Assembly: GCA_029207755.1 (NCBI GenBank)
Contig: JARCOQ010000003.1
Coordinates: forward strand, 84,587,994 to 84,651,993
Length of the DNA: 64,000 nucleotides
Source: Chamaea fasciata
Lineage: Eukaryota > Chordata > Aves > Passeriformes > Sylviidae
Direction: 5' to 3'
Made by a program: the position numbers and the translations under genes. Below the pieces are notes generated by a model that saw nothing but the letters and a program-made list of their open reading frames with translations, made no database searches and was not told where the DNA came from. Every line of letters begins with the position of its first letter. Within the stretch, counting starts at the first letter, position 1. Positions 20,801 through 33,200 of the stretch are shown here, in pieces.

Positions 20801-22081
20801 AAACTACAAGGTACCTAATGCTGATACTTTAATTAACAGGTGCTCTTAGGAAGTCTGTGAAGGGTTTCTTTGTATCAAGAGGAAGCTCAGGAGCTGTCTA
20901 GTTCTTCAGTCAGATTTGAAAAGATTATTATGGAACCTTGTATTTTAACTCTTTCTTTAAAATATGTTTCTTTCAATTTTTCTCCTTTTTTTATGGTAAG
21001 GACACCAGGATAATGGCACCTTTTCTTAAAAAGTTTAAAATGTAAAAAAACCCCTTTGTTATGCTGACACATCAAACCCCTCCCCCTCCCCCCCACTGGC
21101 GGTGCTTCTTACTTGTCCTCAGTCACCACTATACCACACCCAAAGCTGGCACTTCCCAGTGATCCTGCCTGGACAGGAGCTGTGTGTGCTCAACACCCTG
21201 GGCACACACATGGTGACCTGTGTAACTGGCACTGGTGGCCATGGTCCTGCATGGCCTCAGGCACTGCTGTGGAGGTGATCACATGCAGCTCTTCAATGAG
21301 GAAAGCTGTATCTACAGTAAGAATCTGGGTTTTTTCCTCCTCCTCCCCAAATTTGACCCTTTTATGAGGTTGAATTTTGAGGTGATTCCCAGCACTTGAC
21401 CTCCTCCCAAGGATACGCACTGCCTGGTCCTGGAGGGTATGCTACATTCCAGGCTGCAGCAGGTACGTGTTGCTTACTGTTCATTCCTTGCTCAGCTGCT
21501 GCTCCCTTTTCCAAAAGCAGAAGCAACTTCTCCCAGTTTTCCACATTGCCCTGTTTAAACGATAGGTAGTAGACCATCTGTGCATTGTTACATGTTTTGG
21601 GACCTCTTTACTCAGTCATTGTCCATAATTTTAAGAACTTTGCTGTTATCCCACCTTTAGACCGTGCAGACATCTGGTGCCAAGCTCCATTCACCCGGAG
21701 AGATGGTGACAAACCCGTGACCCCTGTGCCAAGGCAGCGCAGCCTTGCCAACACTGAGGAGCAGCAAGAGAAGGCCACGATCCCTTGGGAAATGGAGAGC
21801 CCAGCCCAGGCCCAGCCTGCATGGGGAGTACCATTGCTTTTAAGGACAGAGGTGTAGGAGGTGGCAAAAATAAGCCTTCCTGTGGCTTTATTTGAAATTT
21901 CCCAGAAGGCCACACTCAGGTATCAGATTTTGTTTATGGTAATGGAGGCCCAGTGCCATAAAGCTGGCAAGAATATGTCCCAAAAGTGCTTTTTAGAAGC
22001 TTTTCACCACTTTGGATAAAATGCTGCTGACAACGTTTCAATCTTGAAGTCTCCTGCAAGCATCAGATAATTAAGAAATGT

Positions 22082-22092
22082 TGCTGAGTCAC
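22082..22092 (+). promoter_or_regulatory. MARE/AP-1-like site TGCTGAGTCAC
   Basis: The sequence matches the extended NF-E2/MAF/BACH recognition element TGCTGAGTCA. A second such site lies 128 bases downstream. Function is inferred from the motif only. Confidence 0.35.
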
Positions 22093-22209
22093 ACCCGCTT
22101 AGCGTAAGTGCCTCCCTGGGGCACGGCTGGGAGCTGCTGCCTGTTTCAGATGTGTCCCCAAACACGGCAGATGTGAATGATAGAGTAGCATACCCAGTGG
22201 CACATTCTC

Positions 22210-22220
22210 TGCTGACTCAT
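22210..22220 (+). promoter_or_regulatory. MARE/AP-1-like site TGCTGACTCAT
   Basis: This is a second extended TGCTGA(G/C)TCA match, in the same orientation as the one at 22082. The interval between them is moderately GC-rich. Function is inferred from the motif only. Confidence 0.35.
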
Positions 22221-25200
22221 TTGCTGCGCTGCTACTGAGATAATAGGACTCCTACCAGGTAAATTCAAGACAGAGTTTGGACAGAAGTTTGCAAAGATCT
22301 TTTAATATAAACTCAGAAGAATGATAAATTTATATAATAAAAGTCACAGTGTAGTTCAAGGATCTTTGCTGGATATAATCTGTCTCCTCTGGGACATATT
22401 TGTTGAAATTAGAGGTAGGATTAAAGCTCTGTCAGAGACGACTCTCCCATTGGCACCTGAGTAAATCCCAGTGAGCATCATACACTTTTTTTAGAAATAA
22501 TTTGGGAAATTATTCAAATCCCAGTGTTTTGGTATAAGCAGACCTAGAGCAAAGTTTGCTGACTGAGTCCTTTGGTGTAAAATAAAAATATAGGATTTTA
22601 AAAATATCATATCAAGTGTAAAATTTGTGACCAGATAACTCCAGTTTGGTGGTTTCCTGACCCTAAATTGTCTTATCTAGTAAGTGAAATGTTTCCAGCA
22701 TCCCTGATATCCCACTTGTGGGCAGTCTCTGATGGTAAAATTCCAGCATCAGGAGGCAGCTGGGAATTAATGAAACATTACAAGGTTCTGCACAGACGCA
22801 TGATGAGAGAGCAGACACAGAGAGGAGTGTATTGAATCGGAGAGTTTCTGACCCAAGGATATTTTTTAAGTAATGGCTTGAGAATGACAAGAAGAGCTTT
22901 CATGCCACTGTGAGATGGGGTGTGTATAGACTGGAGGTGGGCAGGACCCTTCTGTCCTACTCTCTTTCTCATCCAGAACTGACTGGATGTCACTGACATG
23001 GAGGTAAGTAGAAATGATGAGTGTTTCAAAAGAGGCTTATACTGCATTCAGTATCTGATGCATTTATGGATCTACAAATGTAATTTTACCTTCCAGTAAC
23101 ATGAACTAAAAGCTTTATTCAAAAGTCCTGAGCCTACCTTGAGCAGGATTACCGCAAGGGTGGAAATTTGTATACCTTAGTGGAACAGCTATCGTTATGA
23201 TTCTTCATTTTTTGGTCCTGAATGCACCAACAGTCTCTGCAGTATTCCATGAGGGGTCTGGTTGTCTGTGTTCAAGGGCAGCCCTGACCAGTTGCAGCAC
23301 TGTAACATGGGACCACACCGCTGTGAAAAGAGCTGAGTGGGAGAAAATCATGAGACCCCTCACTGGGCGTCTCCACTGGAGCTGGGATTAAGCTCAGGCA
23401 CAGATTCCTGGGCTTTGCCTGTGTCCAACCATGCTCCTCACTGAACCTAACTGGATGGTTTGGCTCATGGCTTGGCTGGACCTCTTCATTACTGGGTTTT
23501 GGGTTTTTTTTCTTAATTTGGAGACTAGACAAGGGAAAAAGGAAATTAAACAAAGAAATTGAATAGTGTTTGCTGCAAATGTAATGAGATAGACTGCTGG
23601 TAAAACACTCTTATGCCTCAGACACCAGCCTGGAGATCCCCTGAAAATATTTTTTCCTTCTCAAACACTTTTGTCCCACCACCACAGCCCCAGACCATGG
23701 CACCAGCCAGAGCAGCAGCTGTGAGCATCTGCATCACTACTGGTGCCTGCTCCCTTCTGGCACCACAGCCCAAGAGCCTGCTGACTTAGATCATGGCCCC
23801 TGGCTAGTGGATTTACTTGCACTTCTGGCCTCAGGCTTTCTCTTTTCCTATTCTTACTGGGAAACTTTGGGTTTTCCTTGTTCTTGCTGCTTGACTTGGT
23901 GCTTATCCTACCTTCCTTGCCTTCCACTCACTCTTGTCTGCATTCCCTTTCAACAAAAAGTCTCAGAAGACATCCCAATAGGAGGATGAAACTAGTGGCA
24001 GTCGCATATGTTCACATCTATGTTAGTGCCAGTCCTGTTAACCATAGCTGTGTTACAGCCTTTCTCCCAACCCTGGTAATCATTTGGTAGCTCCACTCAA
24101 CTGTAGACTGCATAGAGCCTGCAGAGTCAAAACTCATGGAAAAACTCAGTGCAGAAAAACAGGGTAATTTTTGGAATGTTTAGGATTTACACAGTGCTGT
24201 TCACACAGGTCGTGTCAGCATTTCGATTTCTGTGTTCGTTTGGCACTGTTTTCCTCCTGATTTTGCAAGGATAACTATGGGCAAGATAAAGGAACCTTTG
24301 CTTCTTTTTTAGATGTAATTCTCCTGTGAGAGAGAATTAGTGAAAATCAGCTGAACCTTGAAATGGTCTCTTTTCATGGATGAAAACTGGGAAGCTGTTG
24401 AGAGGCTAAGGTCATTATTTGAAAAATAATCCCCAATTTCTGAGGTAAAGGATTCTTTGATTTTCTGTCTCCAATTTGCTTTGCCTCTCTCTCCTTTATA
24501 TATATCTACAGTGAAAGTTGCAAATATCTCTGGATGGGGATGGCTTGTAAAGAAATGCAATGAGACCATAGGAAACTGATGAGATGCTTTCTCTGGCAGC
24601 CAAGCTGCAGGACAAGAGAGGCAATTCACAAGTGGTAGAACAGCTGGCAACTCCAACCCACACCATCTGGATTTGTGTGATTTTATAATATTTATTGTCA
24701 CTAACTCTGAGAGGAATATGAATAGAGCTGGCTGCAAGTGGAAATGAGCTGGCTTTTCAATAGAGCGAATTGTGTGTGGTGTCTTGGCAGGAACACATGG
24801 CAGGGGGAGCATCTGATACCAGCCAGCCAGCCATGCATTACCACTTCATTGGTCAGGCTGGCTACGTGAAACAACAACAGAAACATTTTCAGTCAGGCAA
24901 GGGAAGCCCTGCTGGAAAACTGGCATTTCAAATCTATCATTTGGAGAGGGGAGATATGAAGTTGCCAGCTCTCCATCTTTAGTCTTGTGTGAAGCTTGTG
25001 AGAGGTGCATCATTTTTTCCTGAAATCCATAACATCAGTAGATGTCAGATTACTCTGGAATCTTATGGTTGACAAAATTCTTTTTGAGTCTTTTAATTAA
25101 TGAAATCTGTGACCCACCTCTACCTAACAGCTGCAGAAAACACTAAAACCCCCGAGTGCATTTTCTTAAATCTTCTGATTTGAGACAGTTTGTGGGTTTG

Positions 25201-25577
25201 GGATTCTTATGTGTGATTGTGAAAACAGTGAGTTGTCAATGTTGAGCATATTTGTGTAAGTAGCGTGATTGCTGCCTTAGGAAACTGTTCTCTGAGGTGC
25301 CTGTTTTGCTCCATGTACGCCAACGGGAACACTGCTGTTCCTAGCACAGCTGTCCTAGTTGGGAACTCAAATTGGGGCAGGGAGAGTTTAGGCTTTTATG
25401 TTTCTGTTCGTCATCTCTGAAATGGGATAACATGTATTTTTCCTTTCTTCAGATCAGCCAAAGGATAAATTATTCTTCTTCTGATACCACAATCTGGTAA
25501 TTATATGAAAGTTCAACCAGTGTTACTTTTACTTCCAAATGTTTTTACTTCTGGAGGGGCATTAGGAAACTTCACGT

Positions 25578-25882
25578 CCTCCCTTCCTCCCTTCCTCCCT
25601 TCCTCCCTTCCTCCCTTCCTCCCTTCCTCCCTTCCTTCCTTCCTTCCTTCCTTCCTTCCTTCCTTCCTTCCTTCCTTCCTTCCTTCCTTCCTTCCTTCCT
25701 TCCTTCCTTCCTTCCTTCCTTCCTTCCTTCCTTCCTTCCTTCCTTCCTTCCTTCCTTCCTTCCTTCCTTCCTTCCTTCCTTCCTTCCTTCCTTCCTTCCT
25801 TCCTTCCTTCCTTCCTTCCTTCCTTCCTTCCTTCCTTCCTTCCTTCCTTCCTTCCTTCCTTCCTTCCTTCCTTCCTTCCTTT
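25578..25882 (+). repeat. Long pure (CCTT)n microsatellite
   Basis: About 50 bases of an eight-base unit (CCTCCCTT) pass into roughly 63 uninterrupted CCTT units ending near 25880. The opposite strand is a pure AAGG tract. The tract is open in all frames, so it creates artefactual 107-161 codon ORFs of repeated amino acids. Polypurine-polypyrimidine mirror tracts of this length can form triplex DNA. The real length may differ from the assembled one. Confidence 0.98.
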
Positions 25883-28800
25883 TGCTGGGATTCACTAGTA
25901 TTTGTAGTACATCAATTTACAAAACCTGTTAGGCTGAGGCATAGTGTAGTGAGACATGAATTCCAGAGAAGATGGAGTGGCATCTTCTAAGCAGACAAAA
26001 ATACATTTTATATCCTGCTTGCGCTGACTGCGATGCCTCAAAAGCCGAAGGACAGAGTGTGGTGCTAGCTTTGCTGTCCTTAGTTGGCAGAAATGGGTAA
26101 TAAAAGCAACAGCAGAGAGGAATGAAAAGATCTGGCACTGGCCAGATTCTATTAACAAGATACTCCTCTAGAAAAGCCTGCAATGGGGACAGAAATATCT
26201 TCAACATTGAGACTGCTCAGTAACTAGTATGTTAAGATGACACTGAGAAGACCAGGTTTGTGTCTCCAACTCAGGCATCATGGTGAAGTTAAATCAAGAA
26301 GCAAAGAAGGAAATTCAGCTGTTTCTGTCAGCGCTCTTAGCATAGTGTGAGCTGGCTGTGCATCCATTAAAAAGGGAGGGTTCAGCTAGAGGAACAGCAA
26401 GAGGGTCAGAAGGCACAGCCTGTGTGAAACATTCACTCTTCAAACAGGCCCAGAGCAAAACCAACCTGTGCCTGGGGTGGTCCCGCTCTGGAGTGCCCTG
26501 TTCCAGTCTCCAGGATCAGGGTTTGTCTCTGAAAAGCATCTGTGCAGCTGTGAAGGCAAATGTAGAAGAGTGGATCCTGAGCAAGGTTCAGACAGGTTCA
26601 GCCACTCAAAGCAGCTGCTTGCACAACAGAAGATTTGAAAACCATTGTGAGAGGGAAATGTTCTGTTAAAATGGGTGCTTCGTGTAGGCATGTATTTGGC
26701 ATCCCCTCCTCAAGGCGATCGAAGAGGCCTGACAGAGCAGAAGTGCTGGGAAGGAAACTTCATAGAGACAAAGCATTTTCAAATCTCTCTTCCCTTATCA
26801 AGTGATACCGCTCTTCTACTTCAAGAGGAAGGACTTGGAATTTTTCAGCCTGACACTGACTTCATCCATTTTACCAGTTTTAATGTCCCTCTGGTGAAAT
26901 CTCATTGTAGCTGAAAAAATAGCAAAAATCTCAAGGCACACATGAAAGAAGGGAATGCCAGCTGTTCTTCCTGGGCACAGGACATCTCTCGCTCTAAATG
27001 CCTTGTGTGTGTACAACCAGGATCTGTCCCTCCCAGAGACTTTTCCTGAATGAGGCTGCAAAATACTAATGAAGTTCCTTTATGATTAATTTCCCAAGGG
27101 TATTTTGAACAATGCTCCATCACAAAACTGTAAGTTCATTCACTTAGTATTGCATTTTGTGGTGAGAGAAAAAAAAGGTCCTGTTTCAGAAATGCTGGCA
27201 TGTGCAGACAGAGGGAAAGAAAAAGTGGACAGCAGCATCTTCTCTTTCTCCTGATCAGACGAGCTCACCCAAAGCCCCAGCTGCCAGCAGCAGCTCAGAC
27301 ATTCCCAGGCACAAGTCCTGACTGGTGACAGGTTTCAGAGGATGAAGAGGGCAGACTGGTGCTAGCCCAGCCAGCTCTGCTGGGCTTCCCAAAGGTCTCC
27401 CACTCTTTGGCCTCGGTAGTCTGGGCTTGATGGCACAGGAGACTCAGTGTCTGAGTGAGTGGGTCTTTATGTGTCCTCAGCCATTAAACAGAGGGTCAAT
27501 GTGTTCTTGAAACAAAATTATTCAATTTAAAATCATTGTTAGAAATCATTCACTCAAATCCAAAACACTGAAATTCCTATAAACACAGATATTTCACAGC
27601 CAGATAGAATAGAAAGAATAGAGGAATTGTATCTCTTTTTTTTTTTAAAGTGCTGCAGTTGAGCAGACAAATAGAAACATGACCATTACATATAGAACAA
27701 GATGCGTAGTTAGGAGAACAAATCCTTTAGATCCTTGGCAACAAGATCATATTTAAATATATTCAGAGTATTATCTAGGCATGTTCAGAAAAAAATCAGT
27801 TGTATGATCAATGTGCCACAAGCATCCAATTTTTTAATTTATCTCTCTAAGGGATTATTTTTTGATCATTCTGATCAGACAAGAGCAATTACTGTGCCTC
27901 TAAGCCCTTCCCTGCCTCTAGTCTCCAATTACTCACATCTGATACAACTTTTTCAATGTAAAAATAAGGTCATCTCTTCAACTGTTTATGTCTAAATCAT
28001 ATCATAACTACAGACAAACAGCCAGCCCAGGACTTTCTGCATCCAGGTTTTCAGAATAGTCATCTTTTAAAAAGTTTTGTCTGGGCTGTAGGAAAGCCAC
28101 TGATTGAATTTTTGTTTGCTTGAGACACCTCCTGATGCTTTGAGAAGTACAGAGGCTAAGCCAAGTACTTGGCTGGCTGTGTTTCATTTCACTAAACAGG
28201 CCTTCTGAGATCAGTGGTGTACCAACACATCCCAAGTAGAGCCTGTACTTAAATGCAGTAAGTCCAGAATTATCTCCTCTACACTTTTCCAGTTTGTTTA
28301 CCTCTTTTCAAAACTTTGAACTATGTTACCCATTTGTTCTTCAACTGTTCTTTAAATTCTGTCGTGGAAAGAGGTTACATTCTTCCCAGTTTTTGGTTTT
28401 CCTTTCTGATTTCAGTCAGGCCTCAAAGACAGCAGCTTCGCACCTACATTTGTACAAGATGAAAAACACCTTGGGCATGATGACACGTGAGCTTATTATT
28501 GAAGCCCTTCCCCTCCCCATCAGGGTATCCTTTTCCTTTAGGCAAGTACCAACAAAGATTGCCAACCAAATCAAAATGGTACTGGGAAGAAAAAACATAA
28601 CATTTTATTCAAAAAAGGTCATGGAAAATGAAAGAAAAGGCTCACAAAAAAACCCCCAACGCTTCTCCTTTCATATGGGGCCTGGCTCTTTCTCTGGTCT
28701 GGGGCAAAGATGAGGCCAGCCTAGCTATGGAGCCAAGCCTGAGCCTCACTGTGAGAGCACAGGCCCTGCCAGCACAGTCCCTCCCAGCCAGAGTGCTCTT

Positions 28801-28999
28801 ACTGCCCCAAAGACCTCAGAGGTGCAAATTTCCTGCCTTCATCCTTGTGCACAGTGCTGCCAGGGAGCCAGAGCAGGAGATACCTACTGTGCAGGCACAG
28901 GCAGACAACAGAAGGTGCTGCCTTCAGCTTCGAGATGTGTGAAATCTTGGGATCTCAGGAGACTCCTGGGACCTCCCTGGAGATAAAGCTGCAAGTTAA
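25883..28999. other. Intergenic DNA, no gene seen
   Basis: This is AT-rich sequence with scattered short ORFs and no recognisable coding family, RNA gene or recent mobile element. A 139-codon plus-strand frame at 28294-28713 shows no domain and is probably chance. Confidence 0.6.
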
Positions 29000-30255
29000 T
29001 TAGTGGAGGTTTGCTAGAGACTTTCTGACCTGGGGTGTCGTGGAGAGGTTCCCAAGTCTTGTCAGCTTTGGGACTTTTTCCTGCTGCTCTTCATGGGGGC
29101 AGCAGGGAGGTCAGGGGAGACATGGAGCCTATCAAGCATGACTACATGGATCCAAGGGTGTTAGCCAAGGGCATGGAGGCCAAAGCAGTGTATTGGTACC
29201 ATCAGTGAGGGGAAGGTCTTGAGGCAGAGTAGAGGAGTCCTTTATGTCCACAAGGGATTGCATAGCTGGTGGCAACAACAAAGATTTGTCTTCAAGACCT
29301 TGGAAGCCTTTTTGATGATCAAGAACTTCTCGGAAGAGATTTGATTCCTCTGACAAAACAGAGGAAAAAATGTCTCTGTTGATGTGCTGGCCAACCTGGG
29401 GAAGAGAAGTTTTACACTAGAAGTGATGGAGGAGAGAGGTGATGATGACCTATAAACAAGTGAGGAAGTGATTGGCAAGGAAGGGATGTTGGGTGATACA
29501 GACAAGAGATCTTATATAACATAAGGCAGAAAGGAGAAGAAATGGGGCTATCCTAATGGTACACACATAAATAAGGTCAGTCTACATGACAGCATGGTGG
29601 GACAAGACCTCATACATTTTCGGGGAATCAGATCAACTGGGAGTTGCCTTTATATGAGAGAGCAAGGAGGATGCAGCTGTCTCTGTCTTGGGGAGGGTGA
29701 TGAGCCAGCTGAGAGCTTATGGGTCAGGCTTAGAAGGTAGACCATCATGGATGACATTCTGATGGATGTCTGTTACAGACCACCTGGACAGGGAGAAGTA
29801 GAAAAAACCCTCTTCAGACAACTGGAAGAACCAAAATGTACGAATGGTGTGGATATATATCCAAAACCAAAAAGGTCTTAAAAACATAATCCCAAGACAG
29901 TGGTGAGGCACCATGGGACATGGTCTCCTACCTGGGAGGAAGTCTGGCTCTCAGCATACTAAAGACCTCATTCCAGATAGAGTTGTGTGGGAAGATGCCA
30001 CAGAACCAGGGATGCCAAGGCTTATGCAAGGCACCAGGCAGTGCCTGGCTGCTGCCCTGGGGCTCAGGTAGGGGACAGTGATGGTGTCCTTGTGGCAGGA
30101 CATGCAGTGGGAGCTTTGGCAAGCAAAGGGGTTGCAGAGGAGGTGAGCAGCTGCACACTGTCAGGACGAGTGAGCAAGAGATCGACAGGCTCTTTGCAGA
30201 GGCTGAACAGCCCCAAGGTCCCTTCTAAATGGAATTATTCCATGAATCTATGATA
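29000..30255 (+). mobile_element. CR1 LINE copy with ORF1/ORF2 parts, internally deleted
   Basis: The plus strand matches the upstream part of an avian CR1. At about 29120-29410 it resembles the end of the ORF1 esterase-like region, with GACTACATGGATCC, CAGTGAGGGGAAGG and a decayed GRDLIPLT corresponding to the GRDGIHLT-type motif. At about 29640-29840 it shows the start of the ORF2 endonuclease, with ESLWVRL and DVCYRPPGQGEVEK separated by an in-frame stop. From about 29850 the match is lost. The last about 40 bases (GGTCCCTTCTAAATGG to CCATGAATCTATGA) look like a CR1 3' terminus. Stops and gaps show that it is dead. The 3' end might belong to a separate insertion. The left edge is approximate. 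Confidence 0.7.
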
Positions 30256-33200
30256 TGAGGACAAACAAAAGTAAGCAGATCTACCTTCATAGAACCATGA
30301 AGGAAACCGTAAGCACAGGTAATTTAGTGATAGGCTGTATGAATAGATTTGTAGAGCTACAGTAACTGAACCTTAATAACACTGAATAATGCTGAAAGGA
30401 TAACCTAGAGGTCTCAAGCCAAGGTTTTGTACTCAGCTTTGAGGATGATGTGGAGCAACAATAGTGCTGAGATGGCTAAAAATATAACTTGTAAAGAAAT
30501 ATAAAACAGACTCACATCTTTAACTGAAAGAAGACAAATTGAATGAAAAAACATTGTAGGAGTCTGAAAATGTTTCAAACTGTACTTGGACAGTTCCAAA
30601 GAGGAAAGAAATCACCTAGTCTATGCTTGTGCTAGATATTGCAAAAATGCAGCATTCTATATCTTCACACACTCCTAAAGCACTGGCCTTTTATCTATAG
30701 CCGTGTGGGCAGCCTATCATATGGAAAGCCCCTAGCAGCAAGGAAGGAGTTTAAGTGTTTTCACCCACTGAACAAAATGCCATAACTTGCTACATTTACC
30801 TGAGTTCCAGCCCTGGATGATTGCCTTTTGCTTGTGGAAATAAATAGTTCCCTTGGTTTGCCTGTTTCCACAGATTCCTGGGAAGTTTTATTTTACCTTC
30901 AGGTTCTGCATTGCTTTGCAGCAGTATTCTCTAGCTGAGGCCAATGGTGGTGTCTCAAAACATTACCAGGTTACATGTCTTCATCAACAGAACCCTAAGC
31001 ACAAGAAGTAAATGAATATTCATAGAACCACTACCTCCATAAACATAAACATGCAGGGGAAATGAGACAAGGGATTAGGTGAGTTAGTTAAAAAGAGGTG
31101 GAGTTTTTAGGGGACATTTTTATCCCCTGTGCTAAATATCTAGCTGAGTGAAGATCCTGTATTTTCTCCACACCCCTATCTCATGGGTTGACATTGGCTA
31201 GCTGCTAGATACTGAACCAGCCACTCTTTCACTCCCCATCCTCAATAAGATAGGAGAAAATAATGCTCATGGGTTGAGGTAAGGACAGGGAAATTGCTCA
31301 CCAGTTACCATCATGGGCAAAGCATACTGAAAATGGGGAAGATTAAGTTATTGCCAGCCCCAGTAGAGCTGGATGATGATAAACAAAGACAAAACCTAAA
31401 CCATCCAGAATCCCCACCTTCTTCTCAGCTTCAGCTTCATTCTTCCATTCCTGACTTATTCAAAGTTGCTGTTACAGAGGGTTTACAATCCTATGCAGGA
31501 ACTTGGAGAAGCTGTTGTGGGTAGATGCAGCTGACCATAATATGTACCATATATAGAACAGAAAACGTAATGATGGGATGTATACATTCCTGTTTCCTTT
31601 CTTTTCACTAGTAAAGATCTGTTCTCCTGTAAAGGTTAGGAAATAGGATTTTTTTTGTAACTTATATTTGCCTTTCTCATTTGTCTTCTGAAATTTCCCT
31701 TTAACATACTGGACAGTATCATTCATCATTGTATGAAGGCAGCCAGTGAACAACAAAGAGCCAGCTAAGTAAAAAATTGGACAGGCACCTCTCCAATCCT
31801 CCCCAAACTGCTCATAGGTGTCCCTTACACACACAGAGCTCAGCTCTTTGATGCTTGAAAGGTGACGGGCCAGATAATACAGCTTATTTTTTGAACAGAT
31901 GGCCAGTGCTTTCTCAGTAAGCCAAACACATGGAGGAGACCTCAGACTTACTCTGCAAATGCTTGTCACTTGAGCAGTAGTTGTGTGGCAGCTTGGGTAC
32001 ACCCTGGCTGTTGCAGGCTCCGTGGGCATGTTCATAAACTTCTGTCCAGGAACTCTGGGAAAGAAATATGTCTGGTCTGTGATATAGGTGTACTCAGTAT
32101 AAGTCACATTTTAAAAAGCAACTAAATAACAGCATAAGGTCCATAGTCAAGAATCATACATTCAGGAGTTTGTTTCATCAAAACAGGATTTAGTGTAGGT
32201 TTTCCCAAAGTGCTTACATTGTTTGTGTTTTAAACTTTACAGTGTTTATGGCTGTGGGCTCTCTGAGGTTTGCTACTAGTTCAATAGAGAAACGTTTTTT
32301 AATATCTTCTCAAAATATGTACAAGGTCGTATCAAGCTATCCTTTTTTTAAGCAGGAGCCCTACAGAAAACAGCCGAACAATAATCATACTAATGGTCCT
32401 GAATGTGCTTGTATCAATATGTTATTTCACTGCATAAAGAAATCAATGTTATTAAAAAAAAAATCATAGCAATTAGAGGGACAGCCAATTTGTGAGTGCT
32501 ATTTACTGAATAGCTAGTGACCAATTTTCCAGTTCTCCTGTTTAAATTAATGAATATTTAAAGAGGAGACTAATTCAATTTCCTCAGAACCTGCCCAGTT
32601 TCATTAACACAGCAGGGAAAACACAAAATATGTATTTGAATGCTTTATTCTTCAGGAGAAGCAATTCTACCTCAGATGTGTGGAAGATTAAAAGAAACCA
32701 TAGATTAAAATTGTATTAACACAGTTTATTTCACTCCTGTTATTTTTTTAGTCTTAGGCTCTACCAACTGAAAGATGGTTAAAGTCCTATATTTTAATGA
32801 CACATTTCATACAATAATATACAGACTTTGTGAGAAGACTGAAAAAACAGCGCTTTATTCTTCTTTTTAATCACTAAGCAGCAACAACCATTTGGAGGGG
32901 AGGGTGACTCCAACATGGCAAAGCCTGGTGCAGGCTAGGATGTCTCCCCAGTACAGTGATACTGTCTTAAAGCCATTCAGAATGCCAGCATGCTTCACTG
33001 TGCGTGGAGACTGTAAATGATACCAAAGCAGTACCTTATCTGGGTAGAACAAAGACTGTCAAAAAAATGTTCCTTTCTTTTTCTTTTTTTTTTTTCCCCT
33101 GGATGAATTTCATTTACCTTTTCAACGGATTTTAAATCTTTTGTAAAATACTCCAAGGGCACATAGCACAGTGTGAAACATGTAATCAGCCTGAAAAGAG

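Larger units (their letters stand above)
18330..25577. other. Intergenic DNA, no gene seen
   Basis: No ORF in this 7.2 kb matches a family I know. GC content is locally higher at about 18.4-19.3, 21.1-21.9 and 23.6-23.9 kb, but without CpG clustering. The longest open frame is 167 codons on the minus strand (24309-24812), with no recognisable domain. The AT-rich block at 20150-20570 and the paired MAF/AP-1-like sites at 22082-22220 are the only places suggesting regulatory DNA. Confidence 0.6.

Noticed and set aside
24309..24812. 167-codon minus-strand ORF
   Set aside because: No recognisable domain and no convincing splice sites. This length can occur by chance in 64 kb read in six frames.
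25505..25990. ORFs of 161 (plus) and 107 (minus) codons
   Set aside because: They are translations of the CCTT microsatellite (repeated LPSF or KEGR units) and not genes.
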